From Aedes albopictus (lineage: Eukaryota; Arthropoda; Insecta; Diptera; Culicidae): a stretch of 64,000 nt of DNA. The position numbers and the translations under genes were made by a program. This document shows positions 22,474 to 32,863 of the stretch, piece after piece. The number at the start of each line of letters is the position of its first letter. Within the stretch, counting starts at the first letter, position 1. The notes under the pieces were generated by a model. That model worked only from the letters and a program-made list of their open reading frames with translations, did no database searches and was not told the origin of the DNA. The stretch lies in NCBI RefSeq assembly GCF_035046485.1, contig NC_085137.1:380494706-380558705 (forward strand), read 5' to 3'.

Positions 22474-22643
22474 TTTGCTCTTTAGAAAGACTAAAAGTTA
22501 TTTTTTTTGTTACGCTGTGTTTTTGAAGTAACCTCTGTAGAAATTTGCTAAGGAATCCCTGAAGAAATCTTCGAAAGGGTTTCCTAAGGAAGTCCTGGAA
22601 GAGTTTCTGAAGCAATCCCTGATAGTAGGAACTCATGGAAATC
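22474..22643. repeat. 12-bp minisatellite block
   Basis: Degenerate units between two inserted elements. Confidence 0.6.
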
Positions 22644-22657
22644 CACCCAAGAAAGCT

Positions 22658-22891
22658 ATTATTATTATTATTATTATTTATTTTTTAACTAAAAATTTTG
22701 AAAGAGGGAAAAACCCCTTTGAGTGATTTCCGCAATTTTGAAATCTTTCTCAAAAAGGCACAAAACCTCTTCATCTTTTCAAAAAACATTACAATACAAA
22801 CTATATCTAAAGGCTCCTCCGGAAAACAATCCATAACCGAGCCGCAGTCTTGAATGGGATTCGTTACAGGATGAACAAAGGCCAATGTAAA
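22658..22891 (-). mobile_element. Retroposed LINE/SINE 3' fragment, (AAT)n tail
   Basis: The 234-bp insertion is flanked by a 14-bp TSD, CACCCAAGAAAGCT, at 22644-22657 and 22892-22905. On the minus strand it ends in about seven AAT/AATA triplets. The minus frame at 22685-22894 spans most of it and may be the C-terminal end of a LINE ORF, though I recognise no motif. The insertion split a minisatellite block. Confidence 0.75.
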
Positions 22892-22905
22892 CACCCAAGA
22901 AAGCT

Positions 22906-23395
22906 CCTTGATAGATTTCTGGAGAAATTCTCAAGGGAATTTCTGAAGAAGCCTTTCTAAGAAATAAATCCATGGAGCAGTTTTGACAGCAATCCATAGA
23001 AGATTTCTTGATGAAATCCTTTGATAATTTTTTGGAGGTATCTCACCAAGAATTTCTAAAGAAATCTCTACGAATTTCTACGGAATCCCTGGAAGAATTT
23101 CAGAAAAAAAAAACTTTAGAAGAATTCTCAAATGAGTCTTTCTTTGGAGTATTTCTGAAGAAATCCGAGGATGATTCCATGAAAGTATTCTCGTACGTAA
23201 TTTCGAAACAATCTATGGAGGAATTTCTGAGAACACCTATAGAAGCTTTTCTAGAGAAGTTCTTGTAGAGCTTTTTGAAGGATCCTTTAGAGGTTATTTA
23301 AAAGGAAGTTCTATAGAAAATTCTGAAGAAATCCATGGCGAATGTTTCAAAACAACTATCAAAAGTAAAATATTTCTTAATGTTTTTTTTTTTGA
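22906..23395. repeat. 12-bp minisatellite block
   Basis: This continues the block split by the retroposed fragment. The frame at 23008-23268 is a repeat translation. Confidence 0.65.
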
Positions 23396-23659
23396 TTTTA
23401 TAAAGAACTAGCAGTCCCCGGCAAAGTTTGTCTTGACTACTGCGTTTTGTGACGTTTTAAGCCCCTAGCCAAGCCCAAGTCCCCGTTCAAAATGTATGAA
23501 AACCCGACTTTCAAAAACTCTCAATTTTCTCATGTTTTTGCCTCATATTTAAACCTTCCTTGGGTGAAAACTAACAGAATAAAACTAAGACGACCTAAAT
23601 CGAACCTTCCGTTCGCAAGTTATGCGCGGTCCCACGTATGCTACTGCATTTTTATATAA
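23396..23659. other. Unclassified sequence
   Basis: A non-repetitive patch around AGTCCCCGGCAAAGTTTG. I recognise no terminus or gene. Confidence 0.35.
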
Positions 23660-24020
23660 AGAATACTAAGGATCAATGCCGGAGGAATCCAAAGAAGATT
23701 TGATAAAAGAGTTTTTTAATTAATTTCTGGAGTAACATAAAAAAAAACTGCGGAGAAAATTCTAAAGTAAACTTTGAGTGTCAATGAGGAATTCCTGGAA
23801 GAATAATTGAATGAATTCTCAGAGAAATTTTTAAGGGTATTCCTGGCAATTTATTTATTAGATAATTAACTGAAAAGTATTGGGAAGGAATTGCTTTGGG
23901 AATTTCCGATGGATTTTTTACAGGAATTCATGGAGTAATGTTTGAGATATCCATTAACTGTTTTCTAAAAATATCATTTTCTGAGAAAATCTTTCAAAGA
24001 ATTTCTGAAACAAGAAAATA
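23660..24020. repeat. 12-bp minisatellite block
   Basis: Degenerate units resume, then grade into unclassified sequence up to 24433. Confidence 0.55.
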
Positions 24021-24433
24021 CCCGGGATGATCTCCTTAAGATAGAAATACAATATCTTCTTTGTATTAAAACATTTTACCCTGGTTTATTGTTAATAGTC
24101 AAGGGGAATAGTTGTGCTAAGAAATGCATGGTTTTTCCCCCTTTGTACCCTATAAATTTTCTGGTCGCCGTGACTTTTTGTATTTTTTATAAATTCTACA
24201 TGTTTTTACTCAAATTTCATCGTTTTGCTAATCATTGATAGTTTTGACTGATCCTTGACATGTAATGTATCACAACCCATCATGGTCTGTTGAAGGTTTC
24301 ATCCCAGAGTCCTTAATACTCCGAGGTTTGTGTCACAAACCTAACATTTTATACCAGACTCTATAAGCGATGAATGGTCATAGAACACAGTCTACGGTAC
24401 TCAAAAACCCCAAAGCACCATTAAAAAATCATG

Positions 24434-24674
24434 ATATCCAGACCAACAATTGAAAAGGCCACATCAACATTACGTAAACAAACACGTTTCTGTCGACTTG
24501 AGGCCTTCTGATATCCACCCACGCATCTCACCACCACTATCAGAAAGCTTGTTGTTTGCGCTTTCTGTTAGTGGTGGTGAGGTGTGTGGGTGGAGTTCAA
24601 AAGGCCTCAAGTCGATAGAAACATGTTTGTTTACAAAATGTTGTTGTGGCCTTTTCAATTGTTGGTCTTGATAT
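24434..24674. mobile_element. Palindromic MITE
   Basis: In this 241-bp near-palindrome the left arm (ATATCCAGACCAACAATTG from 24434) is mirrored by the right arm ending at 24674. The arms are about 110 bp at high identity. ATG flanks both sides and could be a 3-bp duplication. The overlapping plus and minus frames here are mirror translations of one palindrome. Confidence 0.85.
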
Positions 24675-24689
24675 ATGAATTGGGTGATC

Positions 24690-25889
24690 TAGTTCATCCG
24701 AACTACTGTGAAATTCATTTTCTTAAGATCTACTGGATCGATCATTTGTATTCACTCTGTTCAAGAAAGTTAGTCACGATGATGTCCATTAGACCGCGCA
24801 ATGCTACATAGTTGGACATTGCGAGAAATACAAAATGCCTCCAATTTGAAGTTTGGGTTACGATATCTACATACATACTGTGTATCATACTTTTTTTTAA
24901 TTCTTCAATCACTTAACCTAATTTACAGCTCTTTTGTACAAATTGAAGCTGTACTTACAATTTGTATAGCGCCCAATAGTATTCCATTATAATTCTACTA
25001 TATCCAACTGGTTGCCGTTGCGCTGCTTTCACTTTCTACTCTATCATGGTAGAATGATGAGCACGAGAAAGCTGATGTGTGGCTGTTGGTTGTTCCGGTT
25101 TCCAGTCCGATTGGGGGTCCATTTGAGCCATTGACTCAGAAGAGGGTCAGTGTCAGCTGCTCTCAGGGGAAAGAGCAACTGACGAAAGTGCCGGGTCTGG
25201 GATCGAACCTGCTTATGAAGCAAACGTGTAGCCACTACCCCACGGGCCCCGGCATGTATCATACTTTAATTGTAAAAAATATTTATGGAATGAAGTCTAT
25301 ACAGGTCTGTACTGCTGATGGTACGTCAGTGCACGCTATAATGCTTTTGGTGCATTATTACAGGCTTTCCAATCTCTTCTGGAATAAGGACCTTCAAGGT
25401 CAACTGGCTCTACTCTTGTTTCTCTTCACTCTATCGACCTAATTCTGTCACAATTGCACCTATTGCACCTCATATAATAATGAGTATCTCAATGTGTTAC
25501 TAGTTGGGTGTCCACAGTGGCATATAAATGGACCCCAATGTATTTCGAAGTATGGGTCACAATATCTGTAAATCTTTGGATATTTTTATTGTAGCGAATG
25601 CTCGTGGAATATAATCTACGCTATTCTAAGAGCCGCAGAGTGCAGTTCTTATAATTTAGCAACATTCACTTAGTGATCTAGGTCATCCAAAGTATTCTGG
25701 AATTAGGACCTTCAAGCTCTACTTTTGTATCTCTTTGCTTAATCGATGTAATTCCTCAACGATTACTTCTGTTGTATCTCATAATATGCTTAGTATCTCT
25801 TTGTGTTATTTATGTGTTCACTGACGCACACTGGTATTTTGTAATGTAGGTCGCAACCTAGGTCGCAACATTTGTAAGTGACTTGACAT
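24690..25889 (+). repeat. ~310-bp tandem repeat, interrupted by a SINE
   Basis: The block around TCTGGAAT(A/T)AGGACCTTCAAG at 25388 recurs at 25696, a period of about 308 bp. The companion block GAAGT(T/A)TGGGT(T/C)AC(G/A)ATATCT occurs near 24850 and 25548. Removing the Feilai insertion restores the spacing. Units are diverged and non-coding. Confidence 0.6.
24894..25254 (-). mobile_element. Feilai-type SINE, full length
   Basis: On the minus strand the order is a GCCGGGGCCCGTGGGGTAGTGG head with box A, box B GGTTCGATCCC, a body containing GAGAGCAGCTGACACTGAC, and a short poly-A 3' end. The TSD TGTATCATACTTT lies at 24881-24893 and 25255-25267. At 361 bp it looks complete. Feilai is a tRNA-related SINE described in Aedes aegypti; transcription would be by polymerase III with LINE machinery in trans. 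Shadow frames cross it. Confidence 0.85.
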
Positions 25890-26369
25890 TTTTTTACTGT
25901 TTTCCAATACAAATTCTTCTAGGATTTCCGTACCGGATGAAAGTCTTTGGGAATTCCAACACAAACTCCTTCAGGCACTTCTTAAGAGATTCATCAAGGG
26001 ATTCTTCCAAGGCTTCCACTTGGAATTCTTCATGGAACTCCTTCAGGAATTCTTGAACTAATTCCTTTAAAGATTTATCCATAAATTCTTCCCGTAACAG
26101 CTCCTAAAAAATCTAAAGATTCCTTCATGGCTTCCTACAGAACTCCTTAATGAATTTCCCCACGAGATCCTCCAGAAATTCTTCCATTATTTCTATCAGG
26201 AATATTTTCAGGATTTCCTTCTGGAATTCCTCAAGGAATATCTCTAGGAATTCACGCAGAAATTCCTCCGGGAATTCCTCCAGGAATTTCTTGAGTAATT
26301 ACTCTAGAAATTGCTCCAGGAGTTATTACAAGAATTCTTTTAGGAATTGTTTCGGGAGATACTCCAGGA
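25890..26369. repeat. 12-bp minisatellite, best-conserved block
   Basis: Between 26150 and 26369 the 12-bp period is easy to read, with successive units such as GGAATTCCTCAA, GGAATTCACGCA and GGAATTCCTCCA. The frame at 26150-26386 translates to an Arg-Asn-Ser-Ser-like 4-residue repeat, which is what a 12-bp repeat gives. Confidence 0.85.
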
Positions 26370-26377
26370 ATCCCTAC

Positions 26378-26768
26378 CAGTGCTGAAAAATTCATTTCGT
26401 CATATCTTAATTCAATCCCCTACAGCTCATTTTAGAAGCTGAACCTGAGAATATGATATATGAAAAACTTGTGCGGCTAGACCAGTTCTGCAAGAAAGTC
26501 ACGGAAAACCCGCCATTTTTTAAATATTTAAGGTAAATGTTACGGCCTACATTTGAAAAATGCCAACGGTGAATATCATTTGGCATTTTTCAAAGGTAGG
26601 CCGTGACATTTACCTTAAATATTTAAAAAATGGCGGTTTTTCCGTGACTTTCTTGCAGAACTGGTCTAGCCGCACAAAATTTCCATATATCATATTCTCA
26701 GGTTCAGCTTCTAAAATGAGATGTAGGGGATTGAATTAAGATATGATACAATGAAATTTTCAGCACTG
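26378..26768. mobile_element. hAT-like foldback MITE with 8-bp TSD
   Basis: The termini are CAGTGCTGAAAA and its exact inverse, and the 8-bp TSD ATCCCTAC lies at 26370-26377 and 26769-26776. Arms of about 175 bp are highly similar and leave a small centre around 26560. The 8-bp TSD and CAG(T/G)G ends are hAT superfamily hallmarks. No transposase, so it would be mobilised in trans. Confidence 0.92.
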
Positions 26769-26776
26769 ATCCCTAC

Positions 26777-27460
26777 AAGAAATATTCTGGAAATTCCTTC
26801 ACGAATTGCTTCCGGAATTCTTCCATGAATTATTCCAGGAAATTGTTATGGAATTACTCTAGGGAATTCTACTGGAATTCCTCCAGAAATTACCCCAGGA
26901 AGTTATTATTATTATTTTTCTTTATTATCGAGATTTTCAGCCCTCTGCTGGTTTATCTCGTTACTACCCCAGGAAGTGTTTAAGGAAATACTTTCGGGAT
27001 TTCCCACGGAAACATTCCAATAATTCCTCCAATAATTATTTTAAGAATTCCTTCAGAAATTACTTCATGAATCCGTCAAGCAAGTACAGCAATTCCTTTA
27101 GGATCTAATCCGGAGATACTACAAGAAACATTCCAGAAAATCCTTCAGGAATTGCTCCAGGAATTCCTTCAAGATTTATTCCAAGAAATTGTCATGGAAT
27201 TTTTTTAGGGAATCCTACTGGAATTCCTCCAGCAATTATTCCAGGAAGTGTTTCGGAAAATACCTAAGGAATTCCTCCCGGAAATATTCCAGGAATTCTT
27301 TCTCATTACTGGGTAAGTAATTTTAGGAATTTCTGCAGAAATTACTTCATGAATCCGTCAAGAAAGTACAGGAATTCCTCTAGGAATTGTTCAGGGAGAT
27401 ACTCCAGGAATTCCTACATGGAATATTTCAGAAATTCCTCTAGGAATTCCTCCTTGCACC
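26777..27460. repeat. 12-bp minisatellite block
   Basis: Well-preserved units (GGAATTCCTCCA type) continue on the right of the hAT-like MITE. A micro-retroposon splits the block at 26904-26964. Confidence 0.8.
26904..26964 (-). mobile_element. 61-bp micro-retroposon, copy 3
   Basis: A perfect 13-bp TSD, TACCCCAGGAAGT, lies at 26891-26903 and 26965-26977. On the minus strand the insertion has an outer stem GAGAT/ATCTC, an inner stem CAGC/GCTG, then AATAAAG and an (AAT)n tail. The outer stem differs from the other copies by a paired C-G to T-A change. It has five extra bases, GTAAC, at the 5' side. Confidence 0.8.
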
Positions 27461-30455
27461 TAAGACACAATAAGTGGAGTTAGTCGTGACATTACCATAA
27501 TAAGCTTACAATATATTCATCAACGATTTCCACTATTCTTTGGCGTTTTATCGGATCATAAACGGCCAAAATTATGTTTGAAATATTCCAACGTAATGCG
27601 ATTGAGTACATTTTATATTAAGAACATTTTTTAGATATATTGAAGAAGGCGTATAACACATCAACGAATATTGTAAGAGAGGACACATTGCAGTCAGCCA
27701 ACAGTTGGAATGACCATTTCATGACTTGTGCAGATGCTGTTTGAAATCCGTGCTCTGGTAGCTATTCCATTATTTATTGTGAAGATTTTGTGGGGACCAC
27801 AATAAAACCTTTCACAATTTCAACAAGTTGTAGATTGGCTGTTCTATTTAAACTTGTAGAACGCTCCAAAAGGTTAATAAAACATCTATGATTAAAGTTG
27901 TTTATGGCCGTTACAAATCGTTCAAACAGTCCAATGTCCAATGCATTGTGAACCGATTAGGATTAAGATTGGGATTAGGAAACACTATTCTAGGCTAATG
28001 TTTTAGTATTCTCTCGATTTCTACGCTCCTTAGATGTGAAGTAATAGTTCGAATGATGGTGGTGCCAATTTTGGATTTTAAAGGGTTTTGGAAATTTATA
28101 GCGGATTTTCTTTTTTTGTCATCAAAGGTACAATCAAACCAGCAAAGGAAACCACAATTTATATACTCTTCGAACCGTAGACGGGGAAAGATGATACCGC
28201 AGATATGAAAAGGAAATGAGAATAAAATATGAAAAATATAATTGAAATCGATGCTTATCTACGATGAACAACAGAAGGCTGAACGGAAATCAAAAGGACC
28301 TGCGGTTGCCGCCGAAGGATGGGGCGAAACCCCAACTCGTTCTAAAATTAAATTGATTCTATCGGAGCGATTGGAAGAACAATGATTTCGCTGAAAAAGA
28401 TATATTTAATGGAATGGTTTTCGCATGGCCCAACAATCAACGGTAGAAAGGAACAACACACATCGAGACGCATGAACACACAATGGCAAACAAACAGAAC
28501 TGAAATAACTTTCGCAGAATAAAAAGTGATATGAATGGAATCAAACGAGTATGAGTAAGAGAGATAAAAACATATATGAGAGACTTATACGCTAGGAACA
28601 TCGAATGACAGTTTTTTTTCGGTTTTGTGGTAAGGTATTATAGCCAAGCAAAGCATTTCATATATATAGAGATATTTAATTAAGATCTGATTAATACTTT
28701 GATGAGAATGTGATTTGCTCTGTCCTTTTTAGTTTTACAGCGATTATGTTCGGGTTGTTAGTTCGGCTCTAGGGTTTCTATCTAGGCTCTACTAGTGGAA
28801 TACATCCGCGCAATCTCTTCTGTCACGAATCCGTTAACTCTAGAGAGTGGTATGGAAAGTTCAACGGGTTTCAAAGGGGAAGTCAGGAATAGTCAAGAAA
28901 GCTACAGATGAAGAAGGACGCAACTAACATAGACATGTTCATAAATAATAGATTAAACCAAGCCACTGGACCAGATTGTATCGCAACAAAATTTGAAATT
29001 TTCGGAACGGTTGGACAACTGGAAAATTCTTTCTTTTAGGAGGGTAATAAACGATAGAGCGCCAATGTTTCTATGAGGGGACCAAGCAGTACAAAAGCAG
29101 GGCTATTACTCTAGCTCCCTAAGGAAAATCAAGGCATTCGCTCGACAGGAGGACCCAACTAGATACAGTTTTTAGGGACGATGTTGGTTCGGGGTGGAAA
29201 GAGGCGGTCAGTTAAAAAGGGATTATGCAAACGATCAGAAAGGATTCCATAGAGAAAGAGAGAGAGACGGTATTACGTTCACATCGCATCGTGTTTGGGT
29301 CCTAAAGGTTACTGTTTTCTGAATCGCACAATGACGACGAGGACGACGACGACGACGACGACGACAACGGCGACTACGATGTCAATGACGATTAGAGTGT
29401 ATGGTTTAGCCTAGAAATGGACTGATTTGCAGAAATAGAAATTGTGAAAAAGGCGGAAGGGTCGTTTTTGCTGCTGGTGGGTTTGTGTGTTGCGTTGCGT
29501 CTAGAGATGTGGTCAAATAATGAAAAGCGGAAAACGAAAGTTGATAACACTGTCAAAAGGTTGTAGTCTGGATCAGGACGATTGAAAATATTTTTTGGTG
29601 AAAAACAAGTTTTATGCGAATTTCTGGAACGTCTGAAACAAGAAAGAATGTGAATTCCAAGACGAAGTACAAAAGTATATTAAAAGGACGGTCTTGTGAT
29701 TCTGGAAATTAACTTGAACAGTTTAAATTTTGTAGAACAGCCAGACTACAACCCTTCGCATCAACTTCGGTCTTCGGAAAGGCGCAATGTGTGACCAAGG
29801 TACACACATTCGAATGCAGTCAGTCGTGAAACTCATCGCCGTTTGGTCCTTTTTTCGTAGCCAGTGGATTCCGCTGTAGGTACGTTGTTGTGTCCATTGG
29901 ATTGGAAGAGGATATTCCACGCGTCTGTATTATCTATGCAGCTCACATCGCGAAAGTGAGATGCTTCCAGTCACTTTGGGTCGGTCGAGTCGCGTCACAG
30001 TCTTTGCGGTCTTCGGGAGATTCGCGGTCCTGCTAGTCATCAGGTTTTTGAGTTCTAGGTATAGGTATGGACGGTTCATTTCAGTGGATGATGGGTGCGA
30101 TTTTTTTCTCTCGTTTCATGTGCTATGAAAACGACGTCCGCTACGGTTGGACGGTTGCAAGTGAGGGAGAAAATGTGCGTATGGTTGGGGGTTGGATTTG
30201 GTCTTTCGTTTTTAAGCACTCTAGAGCTTGTGTGGTTCGAATTTAGGTTTGGCCGCGATATTTGGCTGTTGTTATGCATAGATTGGTCGTCCGAACGATT
30301 CGCGTGAGATTTCAGGTTCGAGCAATGTTTAGATTTCTTATTCTTGTAGTGAACGTGGATCGTGGTGATTTTTTTATTGTTTTGGAGAAAAACAGATACA
30401 ACACGTCAATACCAACATTATTTTGCTTGGCTATCATATTTACCGAGCGCTTTAC
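27461..30455. other. Transposon-poor, probably intronic or 3' transcript sequence
   Basis: I find no minisatellite, MITE ends or recognisable coding exon here. It lies immediately downstream of the last visible channel exon on the minus strand. A (GAC)n tract occurs at 29332-29378. Lack of insertions in so loaded a window suggests constraint, or a long alternative 3' untranslated region. I looked for the expected next cNBD exon and did not find it. Confidence 0.4.
29332..29378. repeat. (GAC)n microsatellite
   Basis: About twelve GAC-type triplets, with single interruptions at both ends. Confidence 0.85.
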
Positions 30456-30593
30456 CTGCCGTACCCATGTTGAGGATACTGATTTCGCCAAAATAGGATC
30501 CGGCTTTCAGCGAAGCCATAACAGTTTTTCCGTTGTCTGCGACAACCTGCAGTCTACCTCTATTGACTATGTACATCTCTTTGCCGACTTCAC
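30456..30593 (-). CDS. CNG channel exon: cNBD with phosphate-binding cassette
   Basis: This exon encodes the second half of the cyclic-nucleotide-binding domain of a CNG channel alpha-type subunit, a plasma-membrane cation channel opened by cGMP or cAMP. The peptide runs [17 protein letters not shown] and later [24 protein letters not shown] is the phosphate-binding cassette. The acceptor is AG at 30594-30595 and the donor is GTAAAG from 30455 down. The exon is 138 bp (2 + 45 codons + 1), in phase with the exon at 30792-30933. The family's next residues (an NRRTA motif whose arginine contacts the phosphate) must lie in a later exon. Reading through the donor would add about ten residues before a stop. 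The plus-strand frame at 30262-30639 is antisense shadow. Confidence 0.9.
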
Positions 30594-30791
30594 CTGCAAA
30601 AAAATCGAGAAACGACAAGAACGAAACACACGAGATTAGGACTCTGGCTAAAGAAGGCACGTCACGTACAGTGCGGTGGAGCATTCAGAAGCGGGACTCC
30701 CGCTGAGAACCGCAGTCCAAATATCTAATTATGGCTGGATTCCACAACTCGCAGCAGGAAGTGCATAAATCAGCACGGTGAGAGAACTTAC
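30594..30791 (-). other. Intron between the two cNBD exons
   Basis: The 198-bp intron has GT-AG borders (donor GTAAGT at 30786-30791, acceptor TTTTTTTGCAG). It is phase 1, splitting the glycine codon before Glu-Val-Gly. Confidence 0.88.
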
Positions 30792-30933
30792 CTTTCCGAC
30801 AGATGAAATCGCCCGGAGAGAACAGCACCGGTCTTAGCTTTAACACCAGCTCGCACAGAAAGCCCGCCTCGGTATTTTGAAAAATTTCTACTCGCTTAAG
30901 TGTATCTAAATGAACATTTATAGCTATTTCAGC
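30792..30933 (-). CDS. CNG channel exon: end of C-linker and start of cNBD
   Basis: The 142-bp exon (47 codons + 1) encodes [18 protein letters not shown] and [17 protein letters not shown], a strongly conserved signature at the C-linker/cNBD junction of CNG channel subunits. The acceptor AG is at 30934-30935 (preceded by CTTTCCCTCCAC) and the donor GTAAGT starts at 30791. It joins the upstream exon in phase 0 (after DKLK) and the downstream exon in phase 1. Homology is from recalled family sequences. The resemblance is greatest to insect CngA-type alpha subunits, but the paralogue (CngA or a CNG-like gene) is not proven. Confidence 0.93.
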
Positions 30934-31600
30934 CTGTGGAGGGAAAGTAAGAAAGAAGATAGTATTACTTATATTGAAATTTGAAAAGTAACTCTAGAGT
31001 TAATGAAAAATAGAGCCACCTATTGACCTTTGTACGCTCTTTTTGTACAATAATTATTGTTTATAATCAAACTTAAATGATAAGATCTAGATCAGTTCAC
31101 TGTGCAACCTTTTCAATGTCATTAAATCTTAATAATATAAAATTTGAACATCAGTTTCATTAAACCCATACTTCTTTGCAAAACGCTTGTTATTGGGTTT
31201 TCTAATGCATTTGCTGGGATTTCTCCTAAAGTTCCTACTGTTTTTTTTCTGCAAGAATCTGCAGGAAAAATCTTGGAAGGAATTGCTTGAAAAATCTGAG
31301 GATTGACTTCTTGATAAGTCTCAACTTATCAACTTATGGAGGGGATAGCTCAAAGCTGTTACAAAATAAGGAAATTGTCAACCACAGGACAAAAATTATT
31401 AAAATGGTCAGGACACAAAAATTTTCACTTTTCAAAAAATGTTCAACAAACTGGAAAACTCATATTTTCACTGTAGCTTAGTTAGTTGGTTATTATTTTA
31501 CCCAATTTGGGCTAGATTGAAGCAATTCTAATGAGCTGTATAGATCTGATATACGTAAAAAATCTTTTTGGACAATCACCTGCATCTGTTATGCATCTGT
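30934..31600. other. Intron sequence (start of 7.7-kb intron on minus)
   Basis: Apart from a short degenerate patch near 31200-31290, I recognise nothing here. It belongs to the intron between the exons at 30792-30933 and 38679-38830. Confidence 0.5.
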
Positions 31601-31714
31601 TTAATGCCATTAGTGTGCATAACAAAATGTACAAATGACGGTAGCAATGACAACGATGGCCTCCCTTTACTATCCCTTACAAATTCCCCCCTTAATAGGG
31701 CAGACCAAAGAGAG

Positions 31715-31872
31715 GTTGGAGGTACGTTTCTCAGGGGTTCCCGGGGGTTTCCAAGGCGTGCCAGTGGCGCTTTAGGTGGTCTCAAAGCGTTCCATTGGGT
31801 CTCAGGGGATTTTTGGGGCTATCAGGGGCATTTCTGGGTCCAAGAGGGTTTCAAAGGGATACCTGGTGTAAC
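31715..31872 (+). repeat. G-rich ~21-bp degenerate repeat (small block)
   Basis: Units such as GGTCTCAAAGCGTTCCATTG and GGTCTCAGGGGATTTTTGG recur every ~21 bp. This is the same repeat as 36051-37265. The frame at 31568-31903 is produced by it. Confidence 0.65.
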
Positions 31873-31879
31873 GGTTACG

Positions 31880-32863
31880 TGTCACGCGGTCAGAATGGTA
31901 TGAACAACTGTTTCCACTTATGCGCCTACTCACATGTGGACCAGCAAAAACTATCCCGGCGAGACTCCTCAAGGCGAGTCCATCCACTTATTAAACCTTA
32001 CCCGATCCGATCAGACAACGATGGCCGTTTTGAATACTCCCACCCAACTCCAAGAACCGAAAATAGGGCAATTTTTCAAACTAACGGATTTCAGAAAGAT
32101 CAAAGCATCTAATTTCCATTCGTTCTATTGATAGCTTAGTTTCGAATTTAAAACCTATTCCTAGTAGCGCGCTATCTCTATCCTTCCAACCTACAATAAT
32201 CTTCGTGCTCTTCATCGACGCGTCGTTTCTTTGGCGATTAGGGATTTTGGCATTAGATTGCGAATGTGTATTCTTATAATCTAGTAGATCTGAGATCTGA
32301 CCTGAATTCAGCGGCGGGATAGCATCTTCACGTTGACGAATCTGTCGATGCCGAGGGTTCCGTAACGAAAGCTCGAGGATTCTCCCGAGACGCCGCCGCC
32401 GAGGATGGGTCGGAGGCGACGGCTTCCTGCCACAGCGGCAGCGCTGTGGGACTTCGATGACGGCGAAATATTCGGAGATACCCACCGAAGCAGTCCGATA
32501 ACCTTCACTAGTGTCACGCTCTTTTAAGCCTGGAGGCGTGGCTTCACTGTTCACAATAGCGTCCGCAGCCGTGTTAGGGGTGAGAGCAATGTACGTGATG
32601 CTCTCGGGCTACCTCCCCGTTGATTCCCTCGGAGGCCGTAGAAGTGAATGCGGTATTCGACGACCGATCACCTCTTAGAAGGCGTGGATGATCTTCGGCC
32701 CAGGGTGCGCAAGGGTCGATTGCTGGCTCGACGACGAGGCGGGCCTACAAGCCGCCGCGCTTCGGAATCGTCCCCAGGAACAACTTGGCGAGTCGTTATT
32801 CCCTACACCCTATGCAGACACCTTCACTTGAAGGAATATGGTGTCCTTCAATGAAAAAAAAAA
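31880..32863 (+). mobile_element. Probable 5'-truncated LINE 3' region, poly-A end
   Basis: The GC-rich tract ends in a two-tier hairpin (outer GACACC/GGTGTC, inner CTTCA/TGAAG; 32817-32845) and then a ten-base A tract at 32854-32863. This resembles the 3' end of the LINE at 60371-62640 in layout. The minus frame at 32081-32554 and plus frames here show no domain. The left boundary and any TSD are not identified. Confidence 0.4.

Noticed and set aside
24450..24671. Pair of similar proteins on opposite strands
   Set aside because: They are mirror translations of the palindromic MITE at 24434-24674.
26150..26386. Open frame encoding an Arg-Asn-Ser-Ser repeat protein
   Set aside because: It is the translation of a 12-bp minisatellite whose period is a multiple of 3. 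Similar frames occur on both strands in all such blocks.
29925..30060. Possible small minus-strand coding exon downstream of the channel exons
   Set aside because: An open frame of about 45 codons exists, but it lacks a convincing splice acceptor and does not resemble the expected CNG continuation.
30262..30639. 125-residue plus-strand frame
   Set aside because: It is antisense to the CNG cNBD exon, whose splice sites and protein match are clear.
32081..32554. 157-residue minus-strand frame as a host gene
   Set aside because: No recognisable domain; it lies in a tract that ends with a hairpin and poly-A on the opposite strand, as a retroelement 3' region would.
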